A DNA stretch of 64,000 nt from Chlorophyllum brunneum (GCA_963576785.1 OY756142.1:2418001-2482000), one strand, 5' to 3'. Positions 11,466 to 24,143 are shown, counted from the stretch's first letter. Numbers and translations: made by a program. The notes: generated from the letters alone by a model not told the origin.

Positions 11466-12914
11466 CACATACAGAGGCCCTTGAGGGAATAATACTCCTA
11501 GTAGCTCAGAAATGGGGGTCTTGAGATGAAGTGTGCCCATAGAATGCCCAGCATGTTCTCAGGCTCCCATATTGGTGTTGTATCCAGCCATGTTGCAGGA
11601 ACTTTGCCCCTCCCTCCTAAGAGGTAAAGCCTTTAGCTTGGGTAACCACCCTGCTACTAGAAAGGTGCAGTATTCCTGAGGACCAGCCTGCCATTCACTT
11701 GAGGCAGTCTTCCTATACAATGCATAGACAGAATCCCACCTCTTGACTGTGCATATCACCACCCCAGATCCAAACTGCTTGTATGGTAATAACTTAAATG
11801 GGTACACTCCATTATTGGCAGAGACCCACCGATAGAGGATTTTGACCTCTTGAGGTAGACCACCTCTTCTCAGAAACTGGGTAGCTTTTTTTAGTATGCT
11901 CCCAGAAAATAGCCTACTATGGTCCATCCAGTTGGGTAGGAATATAAGATCCCAGGTGCTTCTAGACCCTAGGCACTCCCTCCAAGATGCAATCCCTGGA
12001 CTGGTTTCCCATTTTCTTACAGCTGCTTTTGCTATGCCCTACTCCCAGAGGAGATGACTTGTCTTTGGGCACAGATCTGCATACTAATACTGATGGGGAT
12101 CTCTGTCTCGCAGGGGGTGCTACTGGGGTGGTGTTCACATTGGATTACCCAAGCAACCCACAGAATGGATTACCTAAGCATTCCACAGAACAGGCGCTAA
12201 TCAACCCGAGTTTCCCTGAGTTGACCCAAACCTACCTACTGCCCCAGAGTTTGGCTGATTCCTACTAACAACCAGGCACTACCCCTGAAGGGGTCCAAAC
12301 ATGGTGACACTGGTGAAGGGTGGCCTGTCCTTTCAGTCAGCTTGTTCTCACCTCAATACCCCCTCTTATTATCTTCTATCCTTTCAGTCCCTTTCAGGTA
12401 CAACAGAGCGGCTTTTTTCAGCACACTTCCCACCAACATGCAAGCACAATTGGGAGTGGGCCTGGATGTCTGTCATCAGCCAGGATAATCCAGCCTCAAG
12501 GTACTAGCTAGACTTGACCTGCAGTAGGGTAAAAACTCATATGCAAATCCTATACAGGACTGCAAATCCATTATATTGGTAGAAGGGCTGCCACCACTGA
12601 CAATCTAGCAAGTGCAAGCAAGTGAGGTAGCCAGTACTTCAGCCTTTAAGACCCTTTACCAAAGGGCCACCTCATTGATCTGTGTGTATAGGCATTAGTC
12701 AGATAAATAGTGGGGATATGCCTACCTTTAATTGCCTTCACCAAGGGCATGCTACCCATTGACCAACTAATGTTGCCACCTGGACTACTCTCCTACAGCC
12801 AGTGAAGGCTCAGAAAAGACACAGGCCCATAAGAGAAAGTCTGAGAAATGAATGGTGCAATAAGGAAAGGGAAGTGAAAAAGTGATGGTGATGGTAACAA
12901 GTCAAGGAGTGATG
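11466..12914 (-). repeat. LINE leader module, U1 copy
   Basis: About 1.45 kb, oriented right to left. It begins ATCACTCC at 12914, matching the ATCGCTCC start of copies at 57141, 60416 and 56661. It carries two copies of the GCTGAAAAAAGCCGCC-type motif (near 12410 and 11890) and ends in the CTCAAGGGGCTCC..CGGG-type boundary, here decayed. Near its end is a short frame (MAGYNTNMGA .. LKTPISELLG) that runs into the RT. Most CpG sites present in the younger copies are TpG or CpA here. Confidence 0.85.
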
Positions 12915-14037
12915 AGGCCTGAATGCCTTGGGCATTGAGTAGGATGGCTTGCCTGGTTTTGGTATGATAACCAACAAGCTACCCACATGTATGCAGGCAT
13001 TAGCTATCCCAATGAATAGCCAAAGAACATTGGGATCCTTAGTTCTCCTTGAGATGGGTCCATGTTATGTGGTCCAGCCCCAGGACAGACACTCCCAAGC
13101 AAGCACTCAGGGCATCCATCAGCTCTAAGACTGAGAAATGGACCCACTCCTGAGCTGGAAGGCTTGGCAGCAGGTCAAGGACTGAAATATCTACAGCTCA
13201 GCCAGAAACTAAGTTGTAAGTATTGTGAAGTGCATCCCAGAGATCTAGGAGTATGTGACATGGCTCTCTATTGTACTGGATAGCCTTGTAGGATGGAAGC
13301 TTCAGCTTTTGGACCTATTCCATAAGGTTTCATGGTCACTTATTTGAAGAGGCAATCTCCTCAATGCAAGCATCAAAGAAGTTGTACTTAGCATGCTTCT
13401 TAGCATGTCTGAACAAAGAGTAGTTGTTGTGAGAACAAGTCTCACAATATCTACTAAAGGTCTTGCAACATTCCTGGTTCCACTAGGGCTTAGATCACTG
13501 AGTGATCATGATGTCCACTGCATAGGCTTCCCAAGCAGTGGAAAAGGCCTCTGCTACAGCATGAACTGCAGCTTCAAGCTCATCAGGTGTAGTGGGTTCT
13601 GGAAGTCTAGCTACTTCATGGAGATCCTGGGTAAATATCAGTAAGGAAGAGTACTACCTCTTTGCCACCATCGTGTGGCAGGGTTTTCCTGTGAGTCTCC
13701 ACAATCATGGGTGTGACTGGAAGTGTCAGAACTAGTGGAACATGGTCTGACAGACCCCTAAGGGAGTAATCTAACCTGGGTCTATGGGAAATAGACAGGT
13801 CTGATGGAACAAATGCCAGATTGATGACTGAAGGCCAAAGATCCTCATTGTGTGGAATATGAGTAGGTCCAGGCTTGACTGGAAGGGCAAGATTTAGACC
13901 AATGTCAGCCCTGATGGAGATCAAAAACTGCAATGTACTTGAGTGGGAGCCATAATTAGGGTTCCAAAGCTCAGAATAGCAATTAAAATCACCATCTATG
14001 TAGATATGCCTGGGCAAAGTAGTAGATTGGTCTGATA
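12915..14037 (-). pseudogene. LINE ORF2 endonuclease and RT start (copy L1), degenerate
   Basis: Minus strand reading from 14037 down: endonuclease core (IYIDGDFNCYSELWNPNYGSH, then PGPTHIPHNEDLWPSVINLAFV and GLSDHVPLVL at 14020-13730, with the family's GDFN, DL.F and SDH catalytic blocks), the linker (RKTLPHDGGKEVV), then the RT N-terminal region down to KPSY..P-AFRP near 12920. The leader of U1 starts immediately below it at 12914. Frameshifts and stops are present. It is separated from its ORF1 part (14394-15486) by a short foreign piece and a LINE 3' end. Confidence 0.8.
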
Positions 14038-14111
14038 AGAATCAGATGTCCACAGAAGATGCTGGGATGCTCCTAACCCATATTGTTTGTGTAGGATAGA
14101 CCAAGGGCCTC
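14038..14111 (+). repeat. Short plus-strand LINE RT fragment
   Basis: About 70 bp matching, on the plus strand, the RT stretch that encodes STDDAGMLLTHIVCAGWAKGL at about 62497-62560. It sits between minus-strand LINE pieces. It is probably a rearrangement or truncated-insertion scar. Confidence 0.65.
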
Positions 14112-14393
14112 TTTTTTTTTAAAAAAAAAAATTATCATGTTTAAGATAGTATACAAACACAGTCTACCTGTATCTACTGTGACATATAGGCTATAAAGGT
14201 AATGCTACTCAAAAATAGGCTCTCCCCTGGCTGAACTAGACTGCCGACAGGTGGTCTGGGTGAATGGTTGCAGAAACATGTATGGATGCATGAATCCTAG
14301 ACCAGATAAGCAAGTGACCCCTAGCCTCCCCTCTCTAAGAAAAGTATGTGTCAATTCACAATTAACTTCTACACATATCAGAGATGTGGGAAA
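14112..14393 (-). repeat. 5'-truncated LINE family A 3' end
   Basis: Poly(T) at 14112-14120 followed by the family A 3' UTR in antisense (ATCATGTTTAAG .. GTAGAAGTTAATTG). The same sequence is next to poly(A)/(T) at 44130, 47291, 50730 and 52276. It interrupts the endonuclease coding region of copy L1 near the first catalytic block. I could not find a matching target duplication on both sides. Confidence 0.75.
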
Positions 14394-14580
14394 CATTGTC
14401 CCCCTTGATAAAACTTGTGGAGGGAGCAGATCTGATGAACTGCCAGAGAGGTTCTTGAATAAAGAGAATATCAAAGTAATCTTTGAGATTCTCAAGTAGA
14501 GTGTCCAATAAATCATAATTTTTATTTAGATTCTGTTGGTACATTCAGATACTTTGTAATTCTAAAGGTTGCCTATTCAT
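14394..14580 (-). pseudogene. LINE ORF2 start (copy L1)
   Basis: ATG at 14580-14578 lies inside the ORF1 end, overlapping the ORF1 stop codon at 14575-14573 (order ATGAATAG). The frame then reads the opening of an AP-endonuclease domain: YQQNLNKNYDLLDTLLENLKDYFDILFIQEPLWQFIRS, containing the family's QxNxxK and QEP blocks (Asn and Glu metal ligands). It breaks at about 14394, where the 3' end of another LINE is inserted. Confidence 0.75.
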
Positions 14581-15486
14581 TGGCATGCTGTAGAGTATGA
14601 GGGATGGTGAGGGGAGATCACTGTCAAAGATGGTTGTTACTCACCTTATGATAAAACTTCTTGATTTTCTCAGGTTCAAACTGAGCATCAAAATACTTGC
14701 ACTTCTTCGAGGTTGTATGGTGTGGACCTTGATAGTTGAGACAATGTGGTGTATGAGGACATGGCTCATCCACCAGTGTGGGAAGAATAGGAGGCTGCAC
14801 ATTAGGATTACCCCTGCAGTGCCTACAGAGAGTTTGATGGTGCTCCTTATAATGAGGACCACCATAAGTCAGGCATTTCAAGGCTTGTGCCTTGCAGAAT
14901 TGAATGGGGTGGCCCCAGTAGAAGCAATGCTTACATAGAGATACTCCTGGGGAAGTTGCAGAAGGCCTGATAACAGGCATATTCACCAATATGGAGCAAT
15001 TTCCAGAGTAGAGAGTTTGTCTATTGACCCTTCTGAGAGTCATGAATATTGAAGTACACTGTGGCAGTATCAGATGCCTCAGAATTCCTTGAAACACAGA
15101 GGGACCCTGTTAACATGAACAGGTTAGAAAACAAGGTATATTTCATGATCTGCTCAATCTTGAAAGAGGACCAGTGAGTTTTGCTGATTCTGAAGAAGGG
15201 GATGTTGATGACCTTAAGGTAGGACTTCAACTGAGGGAGGCCAACTGTAAAAACAGTTCCCTGAGGGACAGCCTTCAAGATTCACATCCTGGCAACCTCA
15301 AGGTCAGCAGGGGTGGGGATAGCATTGGTATGCAGAGCAAATCCCCCATACTTGGCAGAGGTAGACTCTATATGAATGTGAAGCCTCAAAGTCAATGATG
15401 ATCTGGCACTGAGAGGGGCCAGCAGTGGTCATCCTCAGCCTCTTTTTAGAGGCCTTGGACTTGGGAGGAGAGGGCTGCTTACCCAT
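14573..15486 (-). pseudogene. LINE ORF1, CCHC Gag-like protein (copy L1)
   Basis: RNA-binding ORF1p of the LINE. The start codon at 15486 opens MGKQPSPPKSKASKKRLR, a basic N-terminus. A middle region (LPQLKSYLKVINIPFF) is followed by zinc knuckles: CKHCFYWGHPIQFC, CLTYGGPHYKEHH..LC, CPHTPHCLNYQGPHHTTSKKC (about 14960-14690). Three frames must be combined (breaks near 15300 and 15060), and a TGA at about 14624 replaces an Arg codon seen in the copy at 52000. The 5' end lies 8 bp from the LTR of Copia O, so any leader is absent here. Confidence 0.8.
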
Positions 15487-15494
15487 AGTGAGGA

Positions 15495-15767
15495 TGTTAG
15501 AGTGTACAAGTTGTGATCTGCACCAAGTTATAGATTGTGAGGTGATAGATTGATTGTGTCATGTGATGGGTTGAACTTAGACACCTGTGGATGTCTCAGA
15601 GGCTTTTCTAGTCTCTAACAATAGTCCACAGGTGAGTAGAGTCATGTATACTTATTCTCTAGTCTCTAACAATAGTCCATAGTCTCCAGAGATATCTGGT
15701 CACTTAATAGACTTGTTTCTTGCTCTCTAGGACCGTTCAATGGTCCCACTGCATACTACCTTTTACA
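15495..15767 (+). repeat. 5' LTR of Copia element O
   Basis: 273 bp, beginning TGTTAGAGTG and ending CTTTTACA. A second copy of the same length lies inverted at 41208-41480. It is followed directly by GGTTATGGGCCC, the same post-LTR sequence that follows the LTR of Copia I at 17365, so this is the likely primer-binding site. Confidence 0.85.
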
Positions 15768-16796
15768 GGTTATGGGCCCCGAGCTTTAGAAGCAAGAAAT
15801 TCGAGATTTATTTATAATTTATCCTAACCAACTCATTATCCCCTCCTTACCTCAAATTATTTCCCTATCCTTTCACCAATGCTGTTACAAGTCCTCCACT
15901 ATGTCTACTACATTCTATATTACCTCTCCACGCTCTCAGCAATGCCCAATGACCGTTATTTGCGATTTCTGTACCAAGACTGGCCATGATATATTCAACT
16001 GCCATTATTACATTCAGGCTTGAAGCAAGGCCCAACTGGATACCAGAAATCAACAAAAGCGACACTCTAGACATTCTGAAAGGACTACCACACCTTCTAC
16101 ACCTCTTTCTGCCTGTCTAGCCCCAGCTACAGCCAGCTCAGCCATGGAATATGCCCAAAATACATCACTATCATCATCCACTGCCTCTCCAGCCTCTCCC
16201 ATTGCTTCCAGGCCTTCACTACACCACCAATGGCTTCCAGACACCGGTGCTACGTCCCACATGACCCCACATCGTCACTGGTCCAAGACCTACACTCCCT
16301 GTTGCACTCCTATCCATTTAGCAGACAACTTAGTGGTCTATATCTCTGGTGTTGGTTCTGTGGTCTTCCAACCCATTCTGGCCACAGAAAAGATCACAGC
16401 AGTCGAGTTTACGCGTGTTTTACACGTCCCAGAGCTCAAGAGCAACCTCCTATTATGCCTATACCTCACCCAGTACAAGAACTTCAATATCTTGATCACT
16501 GCTTGCTCTATAGAGTTCAAACTTGGAGGAAATATGCTTTTGACTGCCACCATCCATTCCAACAACTCAGCATTGCTTAACGGCATCACCAGACACTCTG
16601 AAACGGCTCTCCACACCTCTACCCTCCCTCTAGACCTTTCTTTATGGCACAGATGCTTCATCCACCCCAATTATGCTGATGTGAAGAAGATAGTCAGTCA
16701 AGACCTTGTCACAGGCCTCAAACTCAACTCTACCACCACTCCAGACCCTATTTGCGAACCATGCCTGGCAGGAAAGATGCATACGAACCCATTCCC
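15768..16796 (+). pseudogene. Copia O: Gag knuckle, protease, GAG-pre-integrase
   Basis: After the putative primer site the element goes almost directly into the end of Gag, a zinc knuckle ICDFCTKTGHDIFNC at about 15960, so most of Gag is deleted. Protease follows: WLPDTGATSHMT at about 16230-16265 (catalytic DTGA intact), and VEFTRVLHVPELKSNLL. The GAG-pre-integrase block has LWHRCFIHPNYADVKKI and CEPCLAGKMHTNPFP (16640-16795). The reading frame is open for 225 codons from 16144. It is cut at 16796 by insertion of Copia I and resumes at 24144. Confidence 0.88.
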
Positions 16797-17364
16797 TGTT
16801 GAAGTTTCGGACATATTCTAGAAATAGACTATGAAGTCATTATGATAATAATAGACTGATCCGTTACTTTCCAGTAACTTCAATCCGTAACCTCCTATGA
16901 GTTGCTCTGCATACAATGAGAGTCATAAGTACTTGATAGATTATTCTACATAGTACCAATGACTAGATACTATGTTCCGCAGTACTCCGTAGGCACTACA
17001 CTGCAGTTAAAGGGAGTCATAAGGAATAGTCTATGCATTACTAGTATTTTATGTAGTATGACTCACCTATGCTTCAATATGTATATAAACCCCATGTAGC
17101 AGACCTAATTCTGTATCTTGTTCAATCAAACAACCTCTTCATCATTTCCTACATTCTTCAGTACAACCCAAACACCGACTTACTTGACTTTGATCTTGTC
17201 AATACTGATATTGACCATTTTATCAATAATATCTGTCTATCCGAATTACCTTTCTACAGGTATCAGATAGAAGCTTATTATCTCAGTGAGTAGACCCTAT
17301 GTTCTCTCCCACTGTGTTTACTGCTGCCCCTAGCAAACAACTCGCTACAGTTGTTTCCTCAACA
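16797..17364 (+). repeat. 5' LTR of Copia I
   Basis: 568 bp, TG..CA ends. TATATAAACC near 17087 is a plausible TATA box and is conserved in the 3' copy. GGTTATGGGCCC follows directly as the probable primer-binding site. Confidence 0.92.
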
Positions 17365-17428
17365 GGTTATGGGCCCCAGTAGCCTTACCAATGGTTAAAC
17401 CATTATCATCCCCTCTAAACAAGAAAAG

Positions 17429-19879
17429 ATGATAGGGCTTTATCTGACAGAGTTATTCTTGCATTTTGATCATTGCCAATATGAGAATTTTCTTCTAGAA
17501 AGAAATACACTCGACGAAGATATTATATCTACAAATAATATTGTCGCTGGTTTGCCTAAGCTCAATGGGCCTAAGAACTATGCATTCTGGTCTAGAAGGC
17601 TTCAGGATGCCCTAACCCTCATCTCTGTCACTGGTTCTGACCAGTCTGGATAGACTGTGACAGACCAGGATCTCTCCCCTAAAAATCCTGCCATCTTAAT
17701 GGAGGAAGATAGAAGGAGAGAACAATTGAGAGGTCAGGCATTGACTGTTATAAATGGCACTTTACCTGATTCCCTATTACTCCATGGACATGATGCTCCT
17801 GGATTCCTTTGGAATGACTTGAAAACCCACTTTGGAACACCTTCTTCCGCTGCAGTATATTCAATCCTCCAAAGAATGCTGCGAAAGCACATATCAGGGA
17901 ATCAAGATCCAGCAATGGATCTAGCTGAATTGAGAACAATGGCTTCTCAATTAGAAACAGCTAAGGTAAAATTGCCAGAAGTTCTTGGCACGATGATCAC
18001 TTTGAATGCATTACTACCTGATTGGAATGCTGTGGCACAAACAACATTGGCAAATAATCACAATGTTGTAGATATGACCTGGGAGGTAGTTCAGCAGGCT
18101 ATAAATGCTGAGTGGTCAAGACATGAAGGGTCAAGACCTAACATGTCTAACCAGCAAGCATCTTTTGCTGCCACTGCCAACTACCAAGCTTGCCCTCAGG
18201 GCAAGTTTCCCAGGACTCGCCCTGGGCCACCCTGGAACTGCTTCCACCCTGGAGGCGATACCAGGGCCCAGCCTGCAAGAGGACCTTGCCACCCTGCCAA
18301 TCCAAGTGGATAGCTCCCTCAGCCTTCTCCTCCTACTCCCACCTGGATTAACATCCAGAAGAAGAAGAAGAAGCCCAAGAAGTACCAGGGTAAACCTCAG
18401 GCCCATATGGTGGAAGCCATGGTAGGCTTTGCCGCTGCCACAGAACTAGTAGTCTATTGCTTCACTAGTCTGGAGATGACCCCCTTTGACCTGATGAGGC
18501 ACATGGACATGCCTTGACCTACTCCTGCTCCCACTCCTCCAACCACTCGTGTTTTAGTGAGTGAGAGACCTAAGCCTGTTACTTGGGTTAATCCCAAGAA
18601 GGCCTAGCAGGTACGAGAGAATACTCATGTTGAGCTTGAGAAAAAGGTGCATGCTGAAGCACGAAACTTATGTTTCACCGCCCTCCTCGAAAACTCACTG
18701 CAGATCCAACAGGTGATCACCTGGCGTGACTGCGTCACTGGTCTTTCGCCTATGCAAATGGCGAAGAAATGTGCTCTTGATCATTATGATCGAAGAATGC
18801 ACGAGGTTTCTCATCCCCATACCCCACAAGGATGATTGGTGACATCTCCCAGTACACTTTCTGTTCCTTCTGGTCACCCCCCAGGTTGTACCTGTGAGGG
18901 ACACACGAGGGTGAGTAAATGGTTCTTAAAGCATAATAACCCTGATATTAATGTGACTCGCATCTGCTTTTCCTTTCTTTTACCCCTTGGTTTGCCATAC
19001 ACCTTATTGGTTTCTCCCAAATTTGGGACAAAAATTAATTTGGCTATGCACTATATGGTAAAGATCCCAAGCATGGACTCCATCACCTGGGGCAACTCGC
19101 TTGAACCTGGAGAGGTTCAGCCATTCTACCTTCCTCCTCTGGAGGAAATAGTAGCTCTGGCTGTCAGGACCTATGATGAGGAGTTTCCTTCTCTTTCTAG
19201 GGCCTCCTCTCCTATAGAGTGCTTTTAGAGTAAGAGATATTCTCTTACTCAGAAAAACAAGACCACTTATAGGCAACCTGCCACACTTACAGTGTTGGTA
19301 GATGAGGCCTTCAAGCAGCTTGAAGGTGAGCAGCAGGTTGATGACCTCATGGCACTGGCTCAGGATGTCGTAGGCGACATCTGCAATCCTAGGAACCCTG
19401 TGAACATTGCAGGACCCTCTTCTGGGCCTCTTCTGAAGTCCCCTAAGTCCGAACCTTTTACTTTGGCACCTCAATCTGAGGTGTCTCTCGGACTTTTGTT
19501 GACTGACTACAGAAGCAACTTCAAGAAGAAGAGAGGAGCTGGGTATATGATCAATTCAATCTCAGATACTCTTACTAACCCTGATACACAGTCCTGTCAC
19601 CAATATGCCAACTGGCCGTCTTCACAAGAAGAAGGGCAAAGGCAAGAGGAAGGGACGTTGGGGGCTGGGCATATAGATATGCTATGGGGATCTTTAGGAT
19701 CCCATAATAATGTATTTTCATGCAAATCAATGAATGAGAAGTGTTTTAACACTTCTCAATTATCTTGTTTCTCAACGCGCATGCCTGATCAGTATTTAAG
19801 AGTACCGGATCAAATAAGATCTCAATTGCTAAGCAATGATCGAATCATAATGCCACTAGAAGAATATAGTGACATATAA
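17429..19879 (+). pseudogene. Copia I Gag region with long unassigned extension
   Basis: From ATG 17429 in one frame: NIVAGLPKLNGPKNYAFWSRRLQDAL (Copia Gag N-terminus, about 17540-17610), GFLWNDLKTHFGTPSSAAVYS, LAELRTMASQLE, LPDWNAV. Arg/Gly/Pro-rich sequence follows near 18180-18300. Beyond about 18560 come some 440 codons before the protease, with no family I recognise (CTGLSPMQMAKKC, HPPGCTCEGHTRVSKWFL, LLPLGLPYTLLVSP, FYLPPLEEIVALAVRTYDEEFPSL). About seven in-frame stops occur. The Gag plus extension totals about 815 codons, long for a Copia Gag. Confidence 0.8.
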
Positions 19880-22800
19880 TTATTAGACTCAGGGGCATCA
19901 TGTCATTATACCCCTTATGCAGAAGACTTCATCAACTTCAAAGAACTCGAAGTTTCAATCCCAATTAAGACTGTAGGAGCACAAGGCCCCTACCTTAATG
20001 CGGTTGGTCTTGGCATAGTTATGCTTAAGCATAGAGTCTATAATGGGAAGACTGATAGTGTTCAACCAATGCAGATATTAATATATCCAGTCTTCCTTCT
20101 AAAAGGAACCTCTGAACAACTAATGTCAGTGGGACAGTTATGCCAAAATGGCAAAACTGTTAGAACAGATACCAACGAATCAGTAGTAGTTGATAGCGAA
20201 GGAAATGCTATTCTTCAAGCATATCCTTCAGCAAGTTGTAATATTACTTTATATTTTGTTAATACCAAAATTGTACATTCAGAACATGTAGCTATGGCTG
20301 CGGATCCAATTGTTGGCTACAAAGTTGTACATGTGAGATTAGGACATCCCTCTAATTGTATCCTCAATCATTTTGAGAAAAATATGATTGGGTTTACTCC
20401 GGTATGGATTTCCGAGCAAAAACCACTCTGTGATGGTTGTGCCAAGGGAAAGATGCACCAGAAACCCTTTAGAGAGAACCCTACATGTGCAAAGCATCCA
20501 TTTGAAAGAATTCACTCGGATTTAGTTGAACTTCCAATTCTTTCTTACCATAAATTTAAATAGGTCATGACCATAATGGACGACTTTTCCTCTCATGGAT
20601 GGATTCACTTCCTCCATAAGAAATCAGAAGCAGCAGAAGAAATGAAAAATTTCATTGCCTTAATTCAGACTTAATACGAGACTAAATTAAAAAATCTCTG
20701 CACTAATAGAGGAGGAGAGTATGCAACTGATGAATTACAATCTCATTAGGGATTATACATGAGACTAGTGCACTGCACATACACCAACAAAATGGTCGAG
20801 CAGAACACTTGAACCGAACTTTGATGGATAAAGCAGAAGCCATGAGGCATCATGCTTGTATTCCTGATGGTTGGTGGGAGTTTTCTATAGATCATGCAAT
20901 ACATATCTATAATAAAACACTGGTATCATGGCTCATGTGGAAAACACCTTATGAAGTGTTGAATCAGAAGATTCCAGACATCTCCAAAGAGAGAGTCTTT
21001 GGCTGCAGTACTTATGTCTTTCTTCCAAAAGAGATAAGAGACAATAAACTAATAGTAAAGTCAGAACTCATGATTTTCCTTGGTTGGACATCAGATAGGA
21101 AAAATTATTGCTTCATGAGGCACCTAAATGGAAATGTAATCTATACATCTCCAACAGCCATATTCAGTGAAAAATACTTTCCTAAATGTATTGGGAAGAA
21201 GTGAGAAGAGCGGATGAACCAACCATCATCTTCTACTTCTCAAAGCACATCTTCGGAGGTTATTGTCTTCCATGCTCCAGATCCATCTAATAGTTTACCT
21301 TTTGATAAACCACCCAGTTCTATACCCTGAACTTCTCCCAAAAGTTCTCTGGAAGATAGGACTTATAGACCTGTTCATGGACAAATTCCAACTCCTTTCC
21401 CTGAACCTAAAAAGAATAAAGGAAAGGGAAAAGCACCAAATATTGATACAGATGTTCAGGAGGAGTGGGATAGTATTATGCAAAACATTCTCTTTCTACC
21501 AAGAGAAGCACAAACACCAGAAGACAATGACAGTGATGGGTTATCATATGCTGATCCACCCAATCACCCAGAAGGTCCAAACCATCTGCCTTCTCAAAGA
21601 GATGATCCAGATATACAACCGTTTATACCCTATACCCCTGTCAAAGATGATTGGGATGCTGGTCCTTCTGTACCACAAGGTCACTCAGATCAAATACCGG
21701 TTCCTGAAATACCTCAGAGACCGCAAAGAACCAGAAAAGTACCTGAACGTCCAGGAAACTTCTATGGTTCTACAAAGCATCTGACCAAAATACTCCAAGA
21801 CTATGAGATGTTCCAACCTCCTAAGTTGAAGTTGACAAGTTCTACAAGTAGACTTGTTAGACAAATTCGATCAGAGGCTTCCAAACCTGGAATAATTGAT
21901 AGACGTTCTCAGCATGAAGCTTCTACATTAGAAGACTTATGCAGAGAAGGAGGAGTAGGAATGATCAATTATCTGTGCACTCAAAAAGTTGAATCACCAT
22001 TAGTTCCTATTTCTTTCAAGGATCTAGATTGACTACTATCAGAAGAAAAATGTAAATGGTGGAAAGCATGCTTAGAAGAGTTAAATTCACTCAGAGAAAG
22101 ATATGTTTATGACTTAGCTAAACTTCCACCTGGAAGAAAAGCAGTCAAAAATAGATGGGTCTTCACACCCAAATCAGATGGTCAATACTGTGCTCTACTA
22201 GTAGCAAAAGGATTCTCTCAGATAGAGGGAATTGATTATAATGAACTATTTTCACCAGTAGTCCGTTATAAGACAGTACGACTCATATTTGCAATCGCTG
22301 CCCTCAATGATTGGGAGATGCTCAGTTTAAATGTTAAAACTGCTTATCTCTATGGAAAACTGGATGAAGAGCTCTATATGGAACTTCCAGAAGGTTTCAA
22401 TACAGGTTGTAGTAATACAGTTTGGAAATTAAACCAAGCCATTTATGGGCTAAAGCAATCTGGACAACAATGGTGGAAGGAATTGACTAAGTCAATGACC
22501 GACCTAGGATTTGTCCAATCCAAACTAGATACTGGAGTCTATTATTACTATGATCCTGAAACCAAAGAGCTTATTATAGCTCTGGTCTATGTAGATGACT
22601 TAATGTTCGTCAGAATTAGAGGCTCTAGACTTCTACATGAGAAGCGAGCACTCTTTATGAAGAAATGGGAATGCCAAGACCTTGGTCCAACCAAAGAGTT
22701 TCTTGGTATGAAAATTTTGCGAAACCCTATAAACCAATCAATCACTCTAGACCAAATAGATTATCTAGGAAAAGTTCTTGATCGATTTAAAGTAATTGGA

Positions 22801-23538
22801 AAGGAAGAAATCCCATTACCAAATGGATTTATCTTTGAATCCAATACAGCACAAGCAATACCTGACTTCATAAAGGGGTATCAATAGTTAGTAGGATCAG
22901 TCATGTATCTAATAATAGACAGTCAGCCCAACATAGCTTTTGCCACTGTCAAGTTATCACAACATATGACCAACCTTACTAAAGCACATTATAATGCAGG
23001 CCTACATTTGCTAAAGTATCTTAATACTACTCGCAAATATAGAATTACCTATAATGGAAGTTCTATGCAAGGTCTTAATGCCTTTTCTAATTTTGATTGG
23101 GCTGGTGATCCAATTAGTCATAAATCTGTAACTGGATATTTCTGTTTATTAGCCAGCAAAGCTATCGCTTGGTTAAGTAGAAAACAGAAAACCATCGCAT
23201 TATCTTCCACTGAAGCTGAGTATATGGCTTTGTCAGATTGTAGTCGACAACTCGTTTGGACTGTCAATTTGTTGGAAGAAATTGGTATCCGATCATTGGC
23301 CCCTTATCTCTTCAGTGATAATGAGGGTTCAATATTTTGGGCCAAAAATCCAGTAACAGAAAAACAATCAAAACATGTCGATGTCAAATACCATTACATC
23401 CGTGACTTGGTAGAAGATGGAAAGATTGAAATATTCTCTGTGAAAGGCACAGAAAATCCTGCCAATATTCTTACAAAGAATTTGGATAAAATAAAATTCA
23501 ATCTAGTCCAACCTCACCTTGGCTTGATGTTTGAGTAA
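19880..23538 (+). pseudogene. Copia I Pol: protease-integrase-RT-RNase H
   Basis: Protease LLDSGASCHYTP at 19880-19915, catalytic DSG intact. GAG-pre-integrase VRLGHPSNCILNHF .. CDGCAKGKMHQKPF (20330-20475). Integrase core HSDLVELPILS, TIMDDFSSHGW and NRGGEYATDE, with the frame moving by one near 20750. A Pro/Ser-rich linker precedes RT: NRWVFTPKSDGQYCALLVAKGFSQ, LNVKTAYLYGKLDEELYMELPEGF, AIYGLKQSGQQWW, LVYVDDLMFVRI at about 22590 with both Asp present. RNase H follows: DWAGDPISHKSVTGY, ALSSTEAEYMAL, KHVDVKYHYIRDLVEDG. Four or more stops remain, so it cannot make an intact polyprotein. Confidence 0.92.
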
Positions 23539-23572
23539 TTAAAACTCTATATCAATACAGAGCAAGGAGGAG

Positions 23573-24143
23573 TGTTGAAGTTTCAGACATATTCTAGAAA
23601 TAGACTATGAAGTCATTATGATAATAATAGACTGATCTGTTACTTTCCAGTAACTTCAATCTGTAGTAACTTCCTATGAGTTGCTCTGCATACAATGAGA
23701 GTCATAAGTACTTGATAGATTATTCTACATAGTACCAATGACTAGATACTATGTTCCGCAGTACTCTGTAGGCACTACACTGCAGTTAAAGGGAGTCATA
23801 AGGAACAGTCTATGCATTACTAGTATTTTATGTAGTATGACTCACCTATGCTTCAATATGTATATAAACCCCATGTAGCAGACCTAGTTCTGTATCTTGT
23901 TCAATCAAACAACCTCTTCATCATTTCCTACATTCTTCAGTACAACCCAAACACCGACTTACTTGACTTCAATCTTGTCAATACTGACATTGACCATTTT
24001 ATCAATAATATCTGTCTATCCGAATTACCTTTCTACAGGTATCAGATAGAAGCTTATTATCTCAGTGAGTAGACCCTATGTTCTCTTCCACTATGTTTAC
24101 TGCTGCCCCCAGCAAACAACTCATTACGGTTGTTTCCTCAACA
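23573..24143 (+). repeat. 3' LTR of Copia I
   Basis: 571 bp, ends CTCAACA followed by the TTCCC target duplication. It differs from the 5' copy by scattered, mainly C/T and A/G, differences and a 3-bp length change near 23660. Confidence 0.92.

Larger units (their letters stand above)
16797..24143 (+). mobile_element. Copia element I, nearly complete, nested in Copia O
   Basis: Both ends are LTRs beginning TGTTGAAGTTTC and ending CTCAACA. The flanking bases 16792-16796 and 24144-24148 are both TTCCC, a perfect 5-bp target-site duplication. Removing the element rejoins the integrase region of Copia O. The two LTRs (568 and 571 bp) differ at only a handful of positions by eye, so this insertion is younger than its host. 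A polypurine tract (AGCAAGGAGGAG) precedes the 3' LTR. The internal polyprotein has a single frame change and scattered stops. Confidence 0.95.

Noticed and set aside
14038..14111. Independent gene or small RNA between LINE pieces
   Set aside because: It is fully explained as a 70-bp fragment of LINE RT on the plus strand.
18131..18406. Antisense Arg/Leu-rich frame inside Copia I Gag
   Set aside because: It is a shadow of the Pro/Gly/Arg-rich Gag segment and has no start context or homology.
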